Of a stretch of DNA of 64,000 nt, positions 7,739 to 17,266 are shown one piece after another (position 1 is the first letter of the stretch; each line of letters begins with the position of its first letter). A model generated the notes under the pieces. It was given only the letters and a program-made list of their open reading frames with translations, was not told where the DNA came from and did not search any database. A program made the translations under genes and the position numbers. Where the stretch lies: positions 1,116,001 to 1,180,000 of the forward strand of contig NVQB01000001.1 in the NCBI GenBank assembly GCA_002319075.1. Reading direction: 5' to 3'. The stretch is from Sphingobacteriaceae bacterium (GTDB lineage: Bacteria; Bacteroidota; Bacteroidia; B-17B0; Aurantibacillaceae).

Positions 7739-9721
7739 TTATTGATTTTTATTATTTTCTAAATCCTTAAGGGGGGCGTTCTTCATGATTGGTTTAGTTT
7801 TAAGACTGATTCCGATCTCGTAATTGCGCAATGGCGTGGACCTGCCTGCCATTACCTGGTAGTTTTTATTAAAAATATTATTGCAGGCTATAAACAGATT
7901 TGCGCTGATATCTTTAAAGTTTAATTTATAATTCGCTCGCAGGGAAGAAATAGTGTAGGGTTGCAACCAATTTAAATTATCACTTGAAGTAAAGCGGTAT
8001 CCTGCATACTGATTGTAAAAGGAAAGATCGAAATTTTCGTAACCCGCAAAGAGACTTCCATTCAACGTATACCTTGGTGTATAGATCAACTGTTTACCCC
8101 TGGTATTATCGTTTAACTGAGCGTTCAATTCAACGGTTGATAAAACATAAGCTGTAATTACAGCTACCCCGGTTCTGAATTTATTTTTATGGTAACTCAA
8201 TTTCCAGCTGGTTTCTGTACCGCGGCTCCAGACTTTTTGAATATTAACCGGCGAAGGATTTCCATTCGCACCGGGAACCCATAAAATCCAATTATCAATC
8301 ATTCTGCTATAGGCAGAGCCTGATACAAAAACATAAAACGCTTTTAGTTGTTTAGAATAGCTTAATGCTCCTTCGTAAGTAAAACCCTGTTCAGGGTTCA
8401 GATTTATATTCCCTCCCGGAAGCCAGTATAACTCATTTAATGTTGGCTGCCGGTAAACTTTCGCCGCATTTAGTTTAACAGTGATTGATTTTGTTAGCTT
8501 GTAATCCAGTGCCATATTTCCTGTTACGGGCAAGGTACCTACACTAAAATATTCAGCCCTTGCAGAAATATAGGTTAGCAGTTTGTCTTTAAAAAAAGTA
8601 GTTTTATTTCCAATTACGAGAGAAACGCGACTCAAACTTTTTTCATCACTATAGTTATCGGCATTTGCAGAACTCGACAAAACTGTAGCTGCAAGGCTTA
8701 GCAAAGATTTTTCTCCAAGATTAAAATAATTTTCATTTTCGAGCATCAAAGTTCTGGCTTTACTTTTTGAGAATATCTGGCTGATACTATCGTCATAATT
8801 AATCTTATCTATAAAATACGCCCCCCTGATTATGCTCTTGAATTTCTGGTCTGCATAAGTCCAGTTACCTGTTAACCGCATAGCATCATCGCGCTGGTAA
8901 GTTTTGCTTCGGTAAAGTGAAGTGTAATTTGGCAAATGTCTCTGATTGGTATTTACCCAGGCGTTAACGGTGATGAGTTGTTTTGAGTTGACAAGAAACT
9001 TAAATTCCTGCATCAATCCTTTAAAGTTGTATTCAGCATCCTTCTGACGTTTATCGGGATTTTCTTTATCCAGCGTATCTCTATATTTAAAATCGTTGCG
9101 TGAGTTATTCATGTACACTTTGGTGGAAGAAACAAATCGCTTTTTACTTACTAAAAAACCTGCCGCAATGTTTGCAGCACCAAAACTTGCAGCTCCGAGA
9201 CTGATGAGAGAGCTTACACCCTCACCAAATACTGAATTTGTTTTTAAATGAATGCTGCCGCCAATAGCACCACTTCCCCACAAAGAAGAAGAACCGCCAT
9301 ATTCGATAGTTATATTTTCAAATAGAAAAGAAGGTATTAAGGCAAGATCAGATTGGCCCAACATGGCATTTTGCAAATTAAATCCATTCCATAAAATGGC
9401 AGTCTGAGAAGCGTTGCCCCCCCTAAAGGCGGTGGTAGCTAATTGACCCGGACCATAACTCTTGATGAAAACAGAAGAATTATAAGAAAGTAGATCTGCC
9501 AGGGAAGTATATTTAAATTGCTCTTTTGCAAGCGAATCAATAGTCTCTGTCTTTTTTCCAACCTGCGATAATTCTATTTTGCGTGCACTGATCTCAATAC
9601 TTTCAAAGCTTATAGTATCTTGCGCATAACAAGCATTGCAGGCAAAAAAACATGCGAGCAAACACAGATTAACGGCATGCGTTAAGCTGTAAGCAAAAAG
9701 CCTATTTAAATTTAAAATCAC
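7739..9721 (-). CDS. btuB: TonB-dependent outer-membrane receptor, BtuB-like (cobalamin uptake)
   Basis: 660 residues. Signal peptide to about residue 34 (ACYAQ), plug domain about 45-165 (SLADLLSYNSSVFIKSYG, TAFRGGNASQTAILWNGF, EYGGSSSLWGSGAIGGSI), then a 22-strand-type barrel. The size (about 620 residues mature) fits BtuB and not the much larger SusC type. No N-terminal carboxypeptidase-like extension is present. A cobalamin riboswitch ends about 60 nt ahead of its GTG start at 9721, which is the main reason for assigning a corrinoid substrate. It heads an operon with a DUF4465 protein, a DUF5074 propeller and a glycosyltransferase. The GTG start is chosen because it gives a complete signal peptide and no ATG lies before the plug. 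Confidence 0.85.
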   Translation of the reverse strand: MILNLNRLFAYSLTHAVNLCLLACFFACNACYAQDTISFESIEISARKIELSQVGKKTETIDSLAKEQFKYTSLADLLSYNSSVFIKSYGPGQLATTAFRGGNASQTAILWNGFNLQNAMLGQSDLALIPSFLFENITIEYGGSSSLWGSGAIGGSIHLKTNSVFGEGVSSLISLGAASFGAANIAAGFLVSKKRFVSSTKVYMNNSRNDFKYRDTLDKENPDKRQKDAEYNFKGLMQEFKFLVNSKQLITVNAWVNTNQRHLPNYTSLYRSKTYQRDDAMRLTGNWTYADQKFKSIIRGAYFIDKINYDDSISQIFSKSKARTLMLENENYFNLGEKSLLSLAATVLSSSANADNYSDEKSLSRVSLVIGNKTTFFKDKLLTYISARAEYFSVGTLPVTGNMALDYKLTKSITVKLNAAKVYRQPTLNELYWLPGGNINLNPEQGFTYEGALSYSKQLKAFYVFVSGSAYSRMIDNWILWVPGANGNPSPVNIQKVWSRGTETSWKLSYHKNKFRTGVAVITAYVLSTVELNAQLNDNTRGKQLIYTPRYTLNGSLFAGYENFDLSFYNQYAGYRFTSSDNLNWLQPYTISSLRANYKLNFKDISANLFIACNNIFNKNYQVMAGRSTPLRNYEIGISLKTKPIMKNAPLKDLENNKNQ

Positions 9722-9780
9722 TTTACTGAATAAATTTTACACGTCTTAAGTCTCTTCTCCCGAAGACTTTTAACATTGTG

Positions 9781-9932
9781 CAGCAGGCAGGTCTTCTGAC
9801 TTATCCTTGACTTAAACGCCTTCCCGGCTCTATAGAGACAGTGGCTAAGATTGTTTAAGTCCCGAAAAAAAATTCGGGGTCTAAAGGACTCACAGCAGCG
9901 GGTACTATTAGCGAATTTCACGCTATTCCCTT
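9781..9932 (-). promoter_or_regulatory. cobalamin riboswitch (B12 element)
   Basis: Read on the minus strand, this stretch has the conserved parts of the AdoCbl riboswitch in order: GGGAATAGCGTGAAATTCGC (near 9911-9930), CCCGCTGCTGTGAGTCC (about 9886-9902), GCCACTG (9839-9845), GCCGGGAAGGCG (9817-9828), and the B12 box AGTCAGAAGACCTGCC (about 9786-9801). It sits between a perfect -7 promoter element and the start of the TonB receptor gene. It is expected to shut off the operon when B12 is abundant, by blocking translation or by termination. A minus-strand ORF that can be drawn through it is an artefact. Confidence 0.95.
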
Positions 9933-9988
9933 TTAATCTTTATAACTCCAGAAATACTCTGGGCGATTTTAAAGAACCTAATGCGGGG

Positions 9989-9996
9989 CAAATATA
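9989..9996 (-). promoter_or_regulatory. -7 promoter element of the B12 operon
   Basis: On the minus strand this reads TATATTTG, a perfect match to the Bacteroidota -7 consensus TAnnTTTG. It is about 57 bp upstream of the conserved 5' edge of the riboswitch, so the leader would start near 9980. No clear TTTG at -33 is seen. Confidence 0.6.
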
Positions 9997-10047
9997 AAAA
10001 ATACCTGTTATTTAAAAGAATTTATTTTTCTTTGCAGCCTTATTGCT

Positions 10048-10725
10048 ATGGACAACTCGCAGAAAACAGAATTAATAAATTACCTCACCACTTTTATTTC
10101 AGATAAACGTAAAGCACGTTTTGATGAAGTTATTTCGCAACGCACGAATCATTTAAGAATAGTGCTCGAAAATGTTTATCAGGGACATAATGCCAGCGCT
10201 GTCTTAAGAAGCTGTGAAAGTTTCGGCCTACAGGATGTTCATTTTATAGAGAACAGAAATCATTTAAAGATCAGTGATGATGTGGCTATGGGAAGTAGTA
10301 ATTGGATTAACATTCACCGTCACAGAAATTCAGAGAATAATACTGTAGAAGCCCTGCTACATTTAAAAAGCCTTGGCTACCGCATTGTTGCTACCACCCC
10401 GCATAAAAACGACTGCACAATTGACCAACTTCCCGTGGATAAAAAATTAGCGCTTGTGTTCGGAACCGAAATTGATGGCATTTCGCAAGACGTTTTTGAA
10501 CACGCAGATGAATTTGTAAAAATACCGATGTTTGGTTTTACAGAGAGTTTTAATGTGAGTGTTTGCGCTGCGTTATGTATGTATGAATTAACAACCCGCA
10601 TAAGACGAGATGTAAGAGATTACTTACTGTCTGATCAGGAAAAATTAGATGTTTATTTTGAATGGGTAAAACACAGCGTTGATCACAGTGAAGCTTTGAT
10701 AAAGAACTACCTTAACGCTAAATAA
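10048..10725 (+). CDS. trmH: tRNA (guanosine-2'-O-)-methyltransferase, SpoU/TrmH family
   Basis: 225 residues, the usual length of TrmH. It shows the SPOUT motifs: VLENVYQGHNASAVLRSCESFG (motif 1, with the catalytic Arg and Asn), LALVFGTEIDGIS (motif 2) and IPMFGFTESFNVSVCAAL (motif 3, the knotted SAM site). It should 2'-O-methylate G18 in the tRNA D-loop. It is divergent from the B12 operon and converges with hemW, overlapping it by 8 bp at the 3' ends. Paralogues that modify rRNA (RlmB) usually have an extra N-terminal domain, which is absent here. Confidence 0.88.
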   Translation: MDNSQKTELINYLTTFISDKRKARFDEVISQRTNHLRIVLENVYQGHNASAVLRSCESFGLQDVHFIENRNHLKISDDVAMGSSNWINIHRHRNSENNTVEALLHLKSLGYRIVATTPHKNDCTIDQLPVDKKLALVFGTEIDGISQDVFEHADEFVKIPMFGFTESFNVSVCAALCMYELTTRIRRDVRDYLLSDQEKLDVYFEWVKHSVDHSEALIKNYLNAK

Positions 10726-11836
10726 AAAGATCGGAAGCCAGGCCGTCAGCCAGAAAACGGGCCGATTCTTTCAAAGTATAAACGTTTGCCTCTTGATCTA
10801 AAAACGCCATTTTTGACTGAACAATTTTCATAAAATGCCGAAGAATTTCATCGCCGAATTGTTCTTTAATTTCATCCAGGTCGCAGCCCCAAATTGTACG
10901 AAGTCGCGTTAATACGTATTCATTATAACGGTCATGCAGACTCAATTCTTCTTTCTCAAAAAAATCGCTGCCGTTTTTTATTGCATTTATATAGTGATTA
11001 TTATTCTTCACGTTCCACTGGCGGGAAGTTCCATTAAAGGAATGCGCTGAAGGGCCTATACCCAGGTAATGCTCTTGCAACCAATAATTGCTGTTGTGTT
11101 TTGCGAAAAACTCCGGCTTTCCAAAATTAGAAATCTCGTAGTGCAGGAAACCGGCCTCTTTTAGCTTTTTAACCATTAATAAAAATTGCGCTTCACTCAA
11201 TTCATCACTAATTGCAGGCTCTGTACCTTTATTATGTTTAAGTCCTAACACTGTTTTCTGCTCTATGGTGAGGTTGTACGAAGAAATGTGTTGTGTATTT
11301 AAAGCGATGGCGGTATCAAGTGTCTGTGCCCACGAGTCAAGCGTTTGAAACTTACTTCCATAAATAAGATCGATACTGATATTGTTAAACCCCTCTGCTT
11401 GGGCTAGTTTTACAGAAGCAAGCGATTCTTCGGCTGTATGGGCGCGGTTCATCCACTTTAACTCTTCGTTATTAAAACTTTGCAAACCAATACTCAAACG
11501 GTTAATTCCAACTTCTTTCCAGTCTTGCAAACTCTGCATAGTTATATCATCCGGGTTAGCTTCGAGTGTTATTTCTGCAGAATTAGTGTAGGAAAAATAT
11601 TTTTTTAAGGCGTTGAAAATCCTCTGCAACTCTGATTTAGAAAGCAAACTGGGTGTACCTCCACCGAAATAAATACTTTCCAGGTTTTTTTTTGAAAGAT
11701 AACTGTATCGTTTTGAAATTTCTTCAGTTATCGAAGTAACAAGCACATCCTTAGCTTGCAAATTTGTACTAAAGTGGAAGTCACAATAAGTGCAGGCTTG
11801 TTTGCAAAAAGGTATGTGTAAGTAAATGCCAGGCAA
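10718..11836 (-). CDS. hemW: radical SAM heme chaperone HemW
   Basis: 372 residues. The start MPGIYLHIPFCKQACTYCDF contains the radical SAM cluster C11-x3-C15-x2-C18 followed by DF, as in HemW and HemN-like proteins. Further family marks are YFGGGTPSLL, EITLEANPDD, RLSIGLQSFN and DLIYG, then the HemW C-terminal domain. HemW proteins were long called oxygen-independent coproporphyrinogen oxidase but are now viewed as heme chaperones for membrane cytochromes. The start codon is TTG at 11836; it is preferred because the protein then begins exactly like its relatives, and there is no nearby ATG. No other heme gene is adjacent. Confidence 0.88.
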   Translation of the reverse strand: MPGIYLHIPFCKQACTYCDFHFSTNLQAKDVLVTSITEEISKRYSYLSKKNLESIYFGGGTPSLLSKSELQRIFNALKKYFSYTNSAEITLEANPDDITMQSLQDWKEVGINRLSIGLQSFNNEELKWMNRAHTAEESLASVKLAQAEGFNNISIDLIYGSKFQTLDSWAQTLDTAIALNTQHISSYNLTIEQKTVLGLKHNKGTEPAISDELSEAQFLLMVKKLKEAGFLHYEISNFGKPEFFAKHNSNYWLQEHYLGIGPSAHSFNGTSRQWNVKNNNHYINAIKNGSDFFEKEELSLHDRYNEYVLTRLRTIWGCDLDEIKEQFGDEILRHFMKIVQSKMAFLDQEANVYTLKESARFLADGLASDLFI

Positions 11837-12012
11837 GATTATAAAATTACTAATTTACTAACAACAAGGCTCAACTAAGATAGTGGGGAATTATTTACCA
11901 TAAATCAATAATTTTGAATTAGGTTTCGAAAAAAGTACCAAAATCTATATTTTTTTTAAACAATTTAAAAATTATCGTTATTTTAGCAGCCGACTAAACT
12001 TTATTTAGAAGT

Positions 12013-14067
12013 ATGAAAAACATTACCAAGCTTACTTTAGCAGCTGTAGCTGTTTTAACTTTCTGTGTATCAGGCTTTTCACAAAAAGTGTTAACAAAAG
12101 CAAATGAGGCTTTTGAAGCAAAACAGTACTATCAGGCTGCACAGCTTTACAAAGATGCTTACGCTACTGCCGACAAGGCCAAAAAAGGAATTATTCTATA
12201 TAGAGCTGGTATTTCAAGCCAGCGTATTAACGATTACAGAGGTGCTGAGGCTTATTACAATAAAGCAATCGCTGCAGGATTTGACGATCCTGAAGTTTAT
12301 TTACACTTAGCACAGGTGTTAAAAAACCTGATGAAATATCCTGAAGCTATCGTAGAATTTAACAACTACAAGTCTAAGGGTGGCGATGCAAAACAAGCTG
12401 ACCTGGGAGTAAAATCATGTGAGCTGGCTCAAAAATGGATTGATAATCCAATGCGCTACAAAACTGAAAACATCTCTCTTATCAACTCTAAAGGAAGAGA
12501 CTATGCGCCTTCTTTCAGTGATAAAAAATATCAAACTATTGTTATCTCTTCAAACAGAGATGGTGCTTTAGGAAGTTTAGATGCAAACACCGGTTTCAAC
12601 AAAGCAGATCTTTGGGAAGCGAAACTTGATAAAAACGGTAAATGGTCGACACCTGTTTTATTACCTCCCTCTATTTCAACTGAAGTTAACGAAGGAAGAG
12701 GTTGGGTAAGTAAAAAAGGAGATATGATCTTCTTTACACGTTGCCCTGAAGATAAAGGAAAAGAAAATACTTGTGGTTTATATATGGCTAAGAAACAAGG
12801 TAGCACCTGGGGTGTTGCTGAGCGTCTTCCATTCAGTAACGATACTATTATTTTTGCTCACCCTAGCTTGGCTTCTGACGGAAAAACTTTATACTTTGCC
12901 TCTAATATGGCTGGCGGTTACGGTAAATTAGATATCTGGAGCTGTAGTTACGATCCTAAATCAAATTCATGGGGACAAGCTAAAAATGCTGGTCCTACTG
13001 TAAACACTGCGGGTATGGAAGTTTACCCGGCTTTAACCGACGATGGGAAAAAATTATATTTCTCTTCTGATTACCATCCGGGCTTAGGTGGCTTAGATAT
13101 TTTCCTTGCTGAAATTGGCACTGATGGAAAAACTAATAAACCAGTAGAAAACTTAAAGTATCCATTAAACTCTTCTTACGATGATTTCGGTATCGTGTTT
13201 GAAGGAAGAAAAAATCGTGGATACTTCACTTCTAACCGTGAAGGTGGAAAAGGTGATGACGATATCTGGAGCTTTAGCTTACCTCCTTTGAACTTCACTA
13301 CTAAAGGAAATGTATTTAGCGGTGGAGATCCTCAAACAGGAAAAGGTAAAGGTGAAACTGTTGAAATTGTTAAAGTAAAAGTTATTGGTAGCGATGGTTC
13401 TATTAATGAATCGACTACAGGTAAAGACGGTGCTTACAGTTTTAAATTAAAAGAAAGAACTACTTACAGTATTTCTACTGAAACTTCTAAAAACTCTAAA
13501 TCTCCTTCACACCCTAAAGATGGTTTCTTAGCTAACAAAGATCTTCGTGTAATTACAACGGTTGGTCTTGATGCCTCTAAAGATTTCGTTGCTGATTTCT
13601 CTGTGAATCCAATTGTTTTAAATCCTCGTATGCCTGAAGTTCTATATGAAGTAGGTAGTGCTGCTCTTTTACCACAATCTAAAGATTCACTTAACTTCTT
13701 ATATGATATCATGAAAGACAATCCTACCACTGTAGTTGAGTTAAACTCTCATACTGACAGCCGTGGTGATGCTGTGTCTAACATGACTCTTTCTACTGCG
13801 CGTGCTCAGTCATGTGTTGATTACTTAGTAAAAGAGAAAGGAATCAATAAAGACCGTTTGATCGCTAAAGGTTATGGCAAAACACAATTGTTGATTACGG
13901 ATGATCAAATTAAGAAAGCTCCTTCACAACAAGAGAAAGAAGCTTTACACCAAAAAAACAGAAGAACTTCTTTCAAAATCTTAAGTTTTGATTTCGTAGA
14001 TCCAAATGCACCTAAAACTCCGGTTAAGAAAAAACCTGCTGGTGGCGATGACGAAGAAGAAGAATAA
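12013..14067 (+). CDS. OmpA-family protein with TPR, beta-propeller and CarboxypepD-like domains (PorE-like, T9SS-associated)
   Basis: 684 residues with a signal peptide to about residue 23. Domain order: TPR repeats (about 25-150), PD40/WD40-like propeller repeats (about 165-425; SFSDKKYQTIVISSNRDG, LTDDGKKLYFSSDYHPG, GYFTSNREGG), a carboxypeptidase-regulatory-like domain (about 430-535) and an OmpA peptidoglycan-binding domain (about 545-665; ELNSHTDSRGD, N..LSTARAQ). A lysine then acidic tail (KKKPAGGDDEEEE) ends the protein. This order is that of PorE, which anchors the type IX machinery to peptidoglycan. Similar OmpA proteins exist as paralogues, so the exact identity is not certain. A -7-like TATTTTAG lies at 11979-11986 and a strong terminator follows. 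Confidence 0.82.
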   Translation: MKNITKLTLAAVAVLTFCVSGFSQKVLTKANEAFEAKQYYQAAQLYKDAYATADKAKKGIILYRAGISSQRINDYRGAEAYYNKAIAAGFDDPEVYLHLAQVLKNLMKYPEAIVEFNNYKSKGGDAKQADLGVKSCELAQKWIDNPMRYKTENISLINSKGRDYAPSFSDKKYQTIVISSNRDGALGSLDANTGFNKADLWEAKLDKNGKWSTPVLLPPSISTEVNEGRGWVSKKGDMIFFTRCPEDKGKENTCGLYMAKKQGSTWGVAERLPFSNDTIIFAHPSLASDGKTLYFASNMAGGYGKLDIWSCSYDPKSNSWGQAKNAGPTVNTAGMEVYPALTDDGKKLYFSSDYHPGLGGLDIFLAEIGTDGKTNKPVENLKYPLNSSYDDFGIVFEGRKNRGYFTSNREGGKGDDDIWSFSLPPLNFTTKGNVFSGGDPQTGKGKGETVEIVKVKVIGSDGSINESTTGKDGAYSFKLKERTTYSISTETSKNSKSPSHPKDGFLANKDLRVITTVGLDASKDFVADFSVNPIVLNPRMPEVLYEVGSAALLPQSKDSLNFLYDIMKDNPTTVVELNSHTDSRGDAVSNMTLSTARAQSCVDYLVKEKGINKDRLIAKGYGKTQLLITDDQIKKAPSQQEKEALHQKNRRTSFKILSFDFVDPNAPKTPVKKKPAGGDDEEEE

Positions 14068-14093
14068 ATTCTTAATAATAATTCATAATAAAA

Positions 14094-14118
14094 GGCTGCA
14101 AAATCTGCAGCCTTTTTT
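14094..14118 (+). terminator. Rho-independent terminator after the PorE-like gene
   Basis: GGCTGCA (14094-14100), a 5-nt loop, TGCAGCC (14106-14112), then a run of six T. It lies 27 bp after the stop codon and just before the GTG of the helicase-nuclease gene. Confidence 0.9.
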
Positions 14119-14135
14119 ATTTTTAGACTTTACTA

Positions 14136-17100
14136 GTGAGCAATTTTGTAGTCTATAAATCAAGTGCAGGGAGCGGTAAAACTTTTACGCTGGTGAAAGA
14201 GTATTTGCGCCTCTCGCTCTATGACCCAAAAAAATTAAGTTCTAATTACAAACGCATTCTTGCTGTAACCTTCACCAATAAGGCTGCCACTGAAATGAAG
14301 AACAGGGTTGTAGAAGCCCTCGATCAAATTGCCAATAAAGAGGGTTTTTCTTTTATTGGACAACTGCTAAGCGACGAACTGCAGATTAGTCTACCCGAAT
14401 TAAAAACACGCGCAGCATTTGTACTTAGCCATATTTTACATCATTACTCTGACTTCTCTATAGGAACCATTGATAGTTTTACCCACAAGATCGTAAAGAC
14501 TTTTGCGCATGATCTTAAGTTACCGGTGAACTTTAATATTGAAATGGATACGCAGGGCTTTTATGAGAAAGTAATTGCCAATCTTTTTAGCAAAATCGGT
14601 GAAGACGAATACATAGGTAAACTCTTAAAGGAATACGCGCTTACAAAAGCAGAAGATAATGCTTCCTGGGACCCTGAACTCCAGATACAGGAATTCTCGA
14701 AGCTTTTGCAAAAAGAAAATTCAGGAGAATACATCGATCAACTGAAACACTTTAGCGGAGATGAACTTGAATCTTTCAGACAGCAATTTTTAGATTTTAC
14801 GAAACATTATAAGGCTACTTTAAAAAAGAATGCTCAAAAAGCAATAGATCTTATCAGTGAGCACAAATTAAGTGACTCTGATTTTTATTACAAGGCTGCT
14901 GGTCCACAAAATTTTTTTAAAAAGTGTTTAGATTATTCTGTTAATCTCGAATCTACAGAAAAAGGAAGAATAATAGACGCTGTAAAAACGGGCAAATGGG
15001 CTAATGAAACCGGCAATAAAACGGTTGTTGATGCCATCAGTCCACAACTCATTACCATTGCTCTTGAGCTTTTAAATTTTGTAAAAGAAAACTATAAGTA
15101 TTTTTCTCTTTGCGAATTATTAAGCAAACAGATGTATCCTTTAATGTTGCTTAAAAAAATTGAAGAGATAAGCCTTGAACAAAAACAAGAAGAGCGGCTC
15201 GTATTTATCAGCGAATTCAATCACAAGATATTTGAAATCATTAATAACGAACCCACGCCATTTATTTATGAACGGCTCGGCGAACGTTACCAGCATTATC
15301 TGCTCGACGAATTCCAGGATACAAGCAGTTTGCAATGGCATAATATTCTACCTCTGCTCGACAATTCTCTTTCGAGCGGATGGTTTAACCTCATTGTGGG
15401 AGATGGTAAACAAAGCATCTACCGCTGGAGAAACGCCAATGTGAAGCAGTTTGCAACGCTACCCGAAATTGAAAATACTGAAGGCAATTTTATGATTGAT
15501 GAAAGAGCTCAATCCTTAAAACGAAACTTTACGGGTAAGGTACTTAATACAAATTTCAGAAGCCTTAAAACTATAGTCGAGTTTAATAACAAGCTATTTG
15601 AATCATTGAGTTTCAAATTACTTTCAGAAGCTTCGCAAACGATTTATGCCGACCAGTCGCAGCTCGTGAAAAACGAAGCTACCGGCTACATTAGTATTCA
15701 CCTTGGCAAGCAAGAGAAAGAAGAGCTGGATGATTTTACCTGCATAACCATTCGCGACCAGATCAGCAGCGCGATAAATTCAGGATTTAGCTACAAAGAC
15801 ATTTGTATCCTCGCCCGAAAAAATGATCATGGGAATATTATTGCAAACTACCTGGTTAAACAAAAAATTCCGGTTGTCTCATCCGATTCGCTTTTGCTAA
15901 AAAATAATTTCGAAATCAACACCATCGTCAGCTACCTCAATTATCTGGTAAATAGACAGGACATGATCAGTGCAGGTGCTGTAGTAAATTACCTTCTGCA
16001 ATCACAACGTATTTCTGAAAGCGACTACCATTTTTGCCTGGTAGAACTTTCGAGACATAAATCGCTGTTTGATATTTTTAAATTTTGCGGCATTCAATTA
16101 TCAGAAGGCGATCTCAGTTTAAATAATTTATTTGATAACTGCATTGAAATTATAAAAGCATTAGGATTAAACTCCAACGGTTATCACTACGTTCGTTTTT
16201 TTCTGGATGAAGTAAATGAATTTCTCGTGCTAAAAAATTCAAACATCTCTACTTTTTTTGAATGGTGGCAAAGAAGAAGCAGCCGGGCTTCCATGATTAT
16301 TCCAGAAAACACAGACGCAGTAAAGATCATGACTATTCACGCCAGTAAAGGTTTAGAATTTCCTGTAGTAATAGTTCCTTACTGCAACTGGCCGGTTTAT
16401 CGCCCGGGAGAAAGTTGGGTACAGGTTAACAACGAAAAAGTAGAGCTTCCTGTAAGTGTAATTAGTCTGTCTAAAAAAGTGAGCGATTCTGGTTTTGAAA
16501 AAGAGCTTGAAGCCGAACAACAAGACCAAATATTAGATAATTTAAATCTTTTGTATGTTGCATTTACACGAGCTGTTGAAAGACTTCATGTCATCAGTAC
16601 GAGAAGTTTTACAAGTAAATCACCTAACGTTAGTGAATGGATTTCGGATTTCGTGAGCCTGCAGGAAGCGCCTTCAACCGAAAATATTTTTGAGTTGGGA
16701 ATATTATCAAACAAACAATCTTCGCATTCTTCAACAAGTTTGCCTGATTTTGCGTTGGAACCGCTTGCTTTCACTACAAATAAAAACACAATTGAGATTA
16801 AAGCCTCTTACCTTAACAACAACGACCATGCGGAAGAGGCTAAACAGCAAGGAATTTTAGTGCACTGGCTTTTATCCAAAATAAAAATTGCATCCGATTT
16901 GCCGGCAGCGCTTGATGCTGCTTTAATGGAGGGCCTTATCGCCAAAGAAAATATTCCCGAACTTTCAAAAAAATTAAATGAAATTCTTTCACATCCTGAA
17001 TTAGTAACATTTTTTGAATCGGGCATTTCAACAAAGCTTGAAGCTGAATTAATCACTCAAAATGGCGAATTGCTTCGTCCTGACCGTATTATTTTTAAAC

Positions 17101-17264
17101 CTGACGAAACTATTTTAATGGATTACAAGACAGGAAAAGAGAATGATAAATCTTATTTCAAACAATTATACAAATACGAATCCGCGCTTTTGGCGATGGG
17201 CTACACAAATATTAAGAAACTACTCATTTATGTCGACGAGATGAAAATAGTTTCGTTAAATTAA
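14136..17264 (+). CDS. UvrD-type helicase / PD-(D/E)XK nuclease, AddA/RecB-like
   Basis: 1042 residues. Superfamily 1A helicase: Walker A SSAGSGKT (residues 9-16), motif Ia-like TFTNKAATEMKNR, Walker B LLDEFQDTS (about 389-397), motif III VGDGKQSIYRWRNA, motif V ASKGLEFPVVIVPY (about 735) and motif VI LYVAFTRAVERLHV. The C-terminus has a RecB-type nuclease site (RPDRII ... ILMDYKTG, about residues 976-998). It should work as the AddA/RecB-like subunit of a double-strand-break exonuclease; the partner AddB is not beside it. The GTG at 14136 is fixed by an in-frame stop just before it and by the motif at residue 9. The next gene begins 2 bp after its stop. Confidence 0.88.
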   Translation: MSNFVVYKSSAGSGKTFTLVKEYLRLSLYDPKKLSSNYKRILAVTFTNKAATEMKNRVVEALDQIANKEGFSFIGQLLSDELQISLPELKTRAAFVLSHILHHYSDFSIGTIDSFTHKIVKTFAHDLKLPVNFNIEMDTQGFYEKVIANLFSKIGEDEYIGKLLKEYALTKAEDNASWDPELQIQEFSKLLQKENSGEYIDQLKHFSGDELESFRQQFLDFTKHYKATLKKNAQKAIDLISEHKLSDSDFYYKAAGPQNFFKKCLDYSVNLESTEKGRIIDAVKTGKWANETGNKTVVDAISPQLITIALELLNFVKENYKYFSLCELLSKQMYPLMLLKKIEEISLEQKQEERLVFISEFNHKIFEIINNEPTPFIYERLGERYQHYLLDEFQDTSSLQWHNILPLLDNSLSSGWFNLIVGDGKQSIYRWRNANVKQFATLPEIENTEGNFMIDERAQSLKRNFTGKVLNTNFRSLKTIVEFNNKLFESLSFKLLSEASQTIYADQSQLVKNEATGYISIHLGKQEKEELDDFTCITIRDQISSAINSGFSYKDICILARKNDHGNIIANYLVKQKIPVVSSDSLLLKNNFEINTIVSYLNYLVNRQDMISAGAVVNYLLQSQRISESDYHFCLVELSRHKSLFDIFKFCGIQLSEGDLSLNNLFDNCIEIIKALGLNSNGYHYVRFFLDEVNEFLVLKNSNISTFFEWWQRRSSRASMIIPENTDAVKIMTIHASKGLEFPVVIVPYCNWPVYRPGESWVQVNNEKVELPVSVISLSKKVSDSGFEKELEAEQQDQILDNLNLLYVAFTRAVERLHVISTRSFTSKSPNVSEWISDFVSLQEAPSTENIFELGILSNKQSSHSSTSLPDFALEPLAFTTNKNTIEIKASYLNNNDHAEEAKQQGILVHWLLSKIKIASDLPAALDAALMEGLIAKENIPELSKKLNEILSHPELVTFFESGISTKLEAELITQNGELLRPDRIIFKPDETILMDYKTGKENDKSYFKQLYKYESALLAMGYTNIKKLLIYVDEMKIVSLN

Positions 17265-17266
17265 AT

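Noticed and set aside
9718-9921. 67-residue minus-strand ORF ahead of the TonB receptor
   Set aside because: It runs through the conserved core of the cobalamin riboswitch and has no protein-like features.
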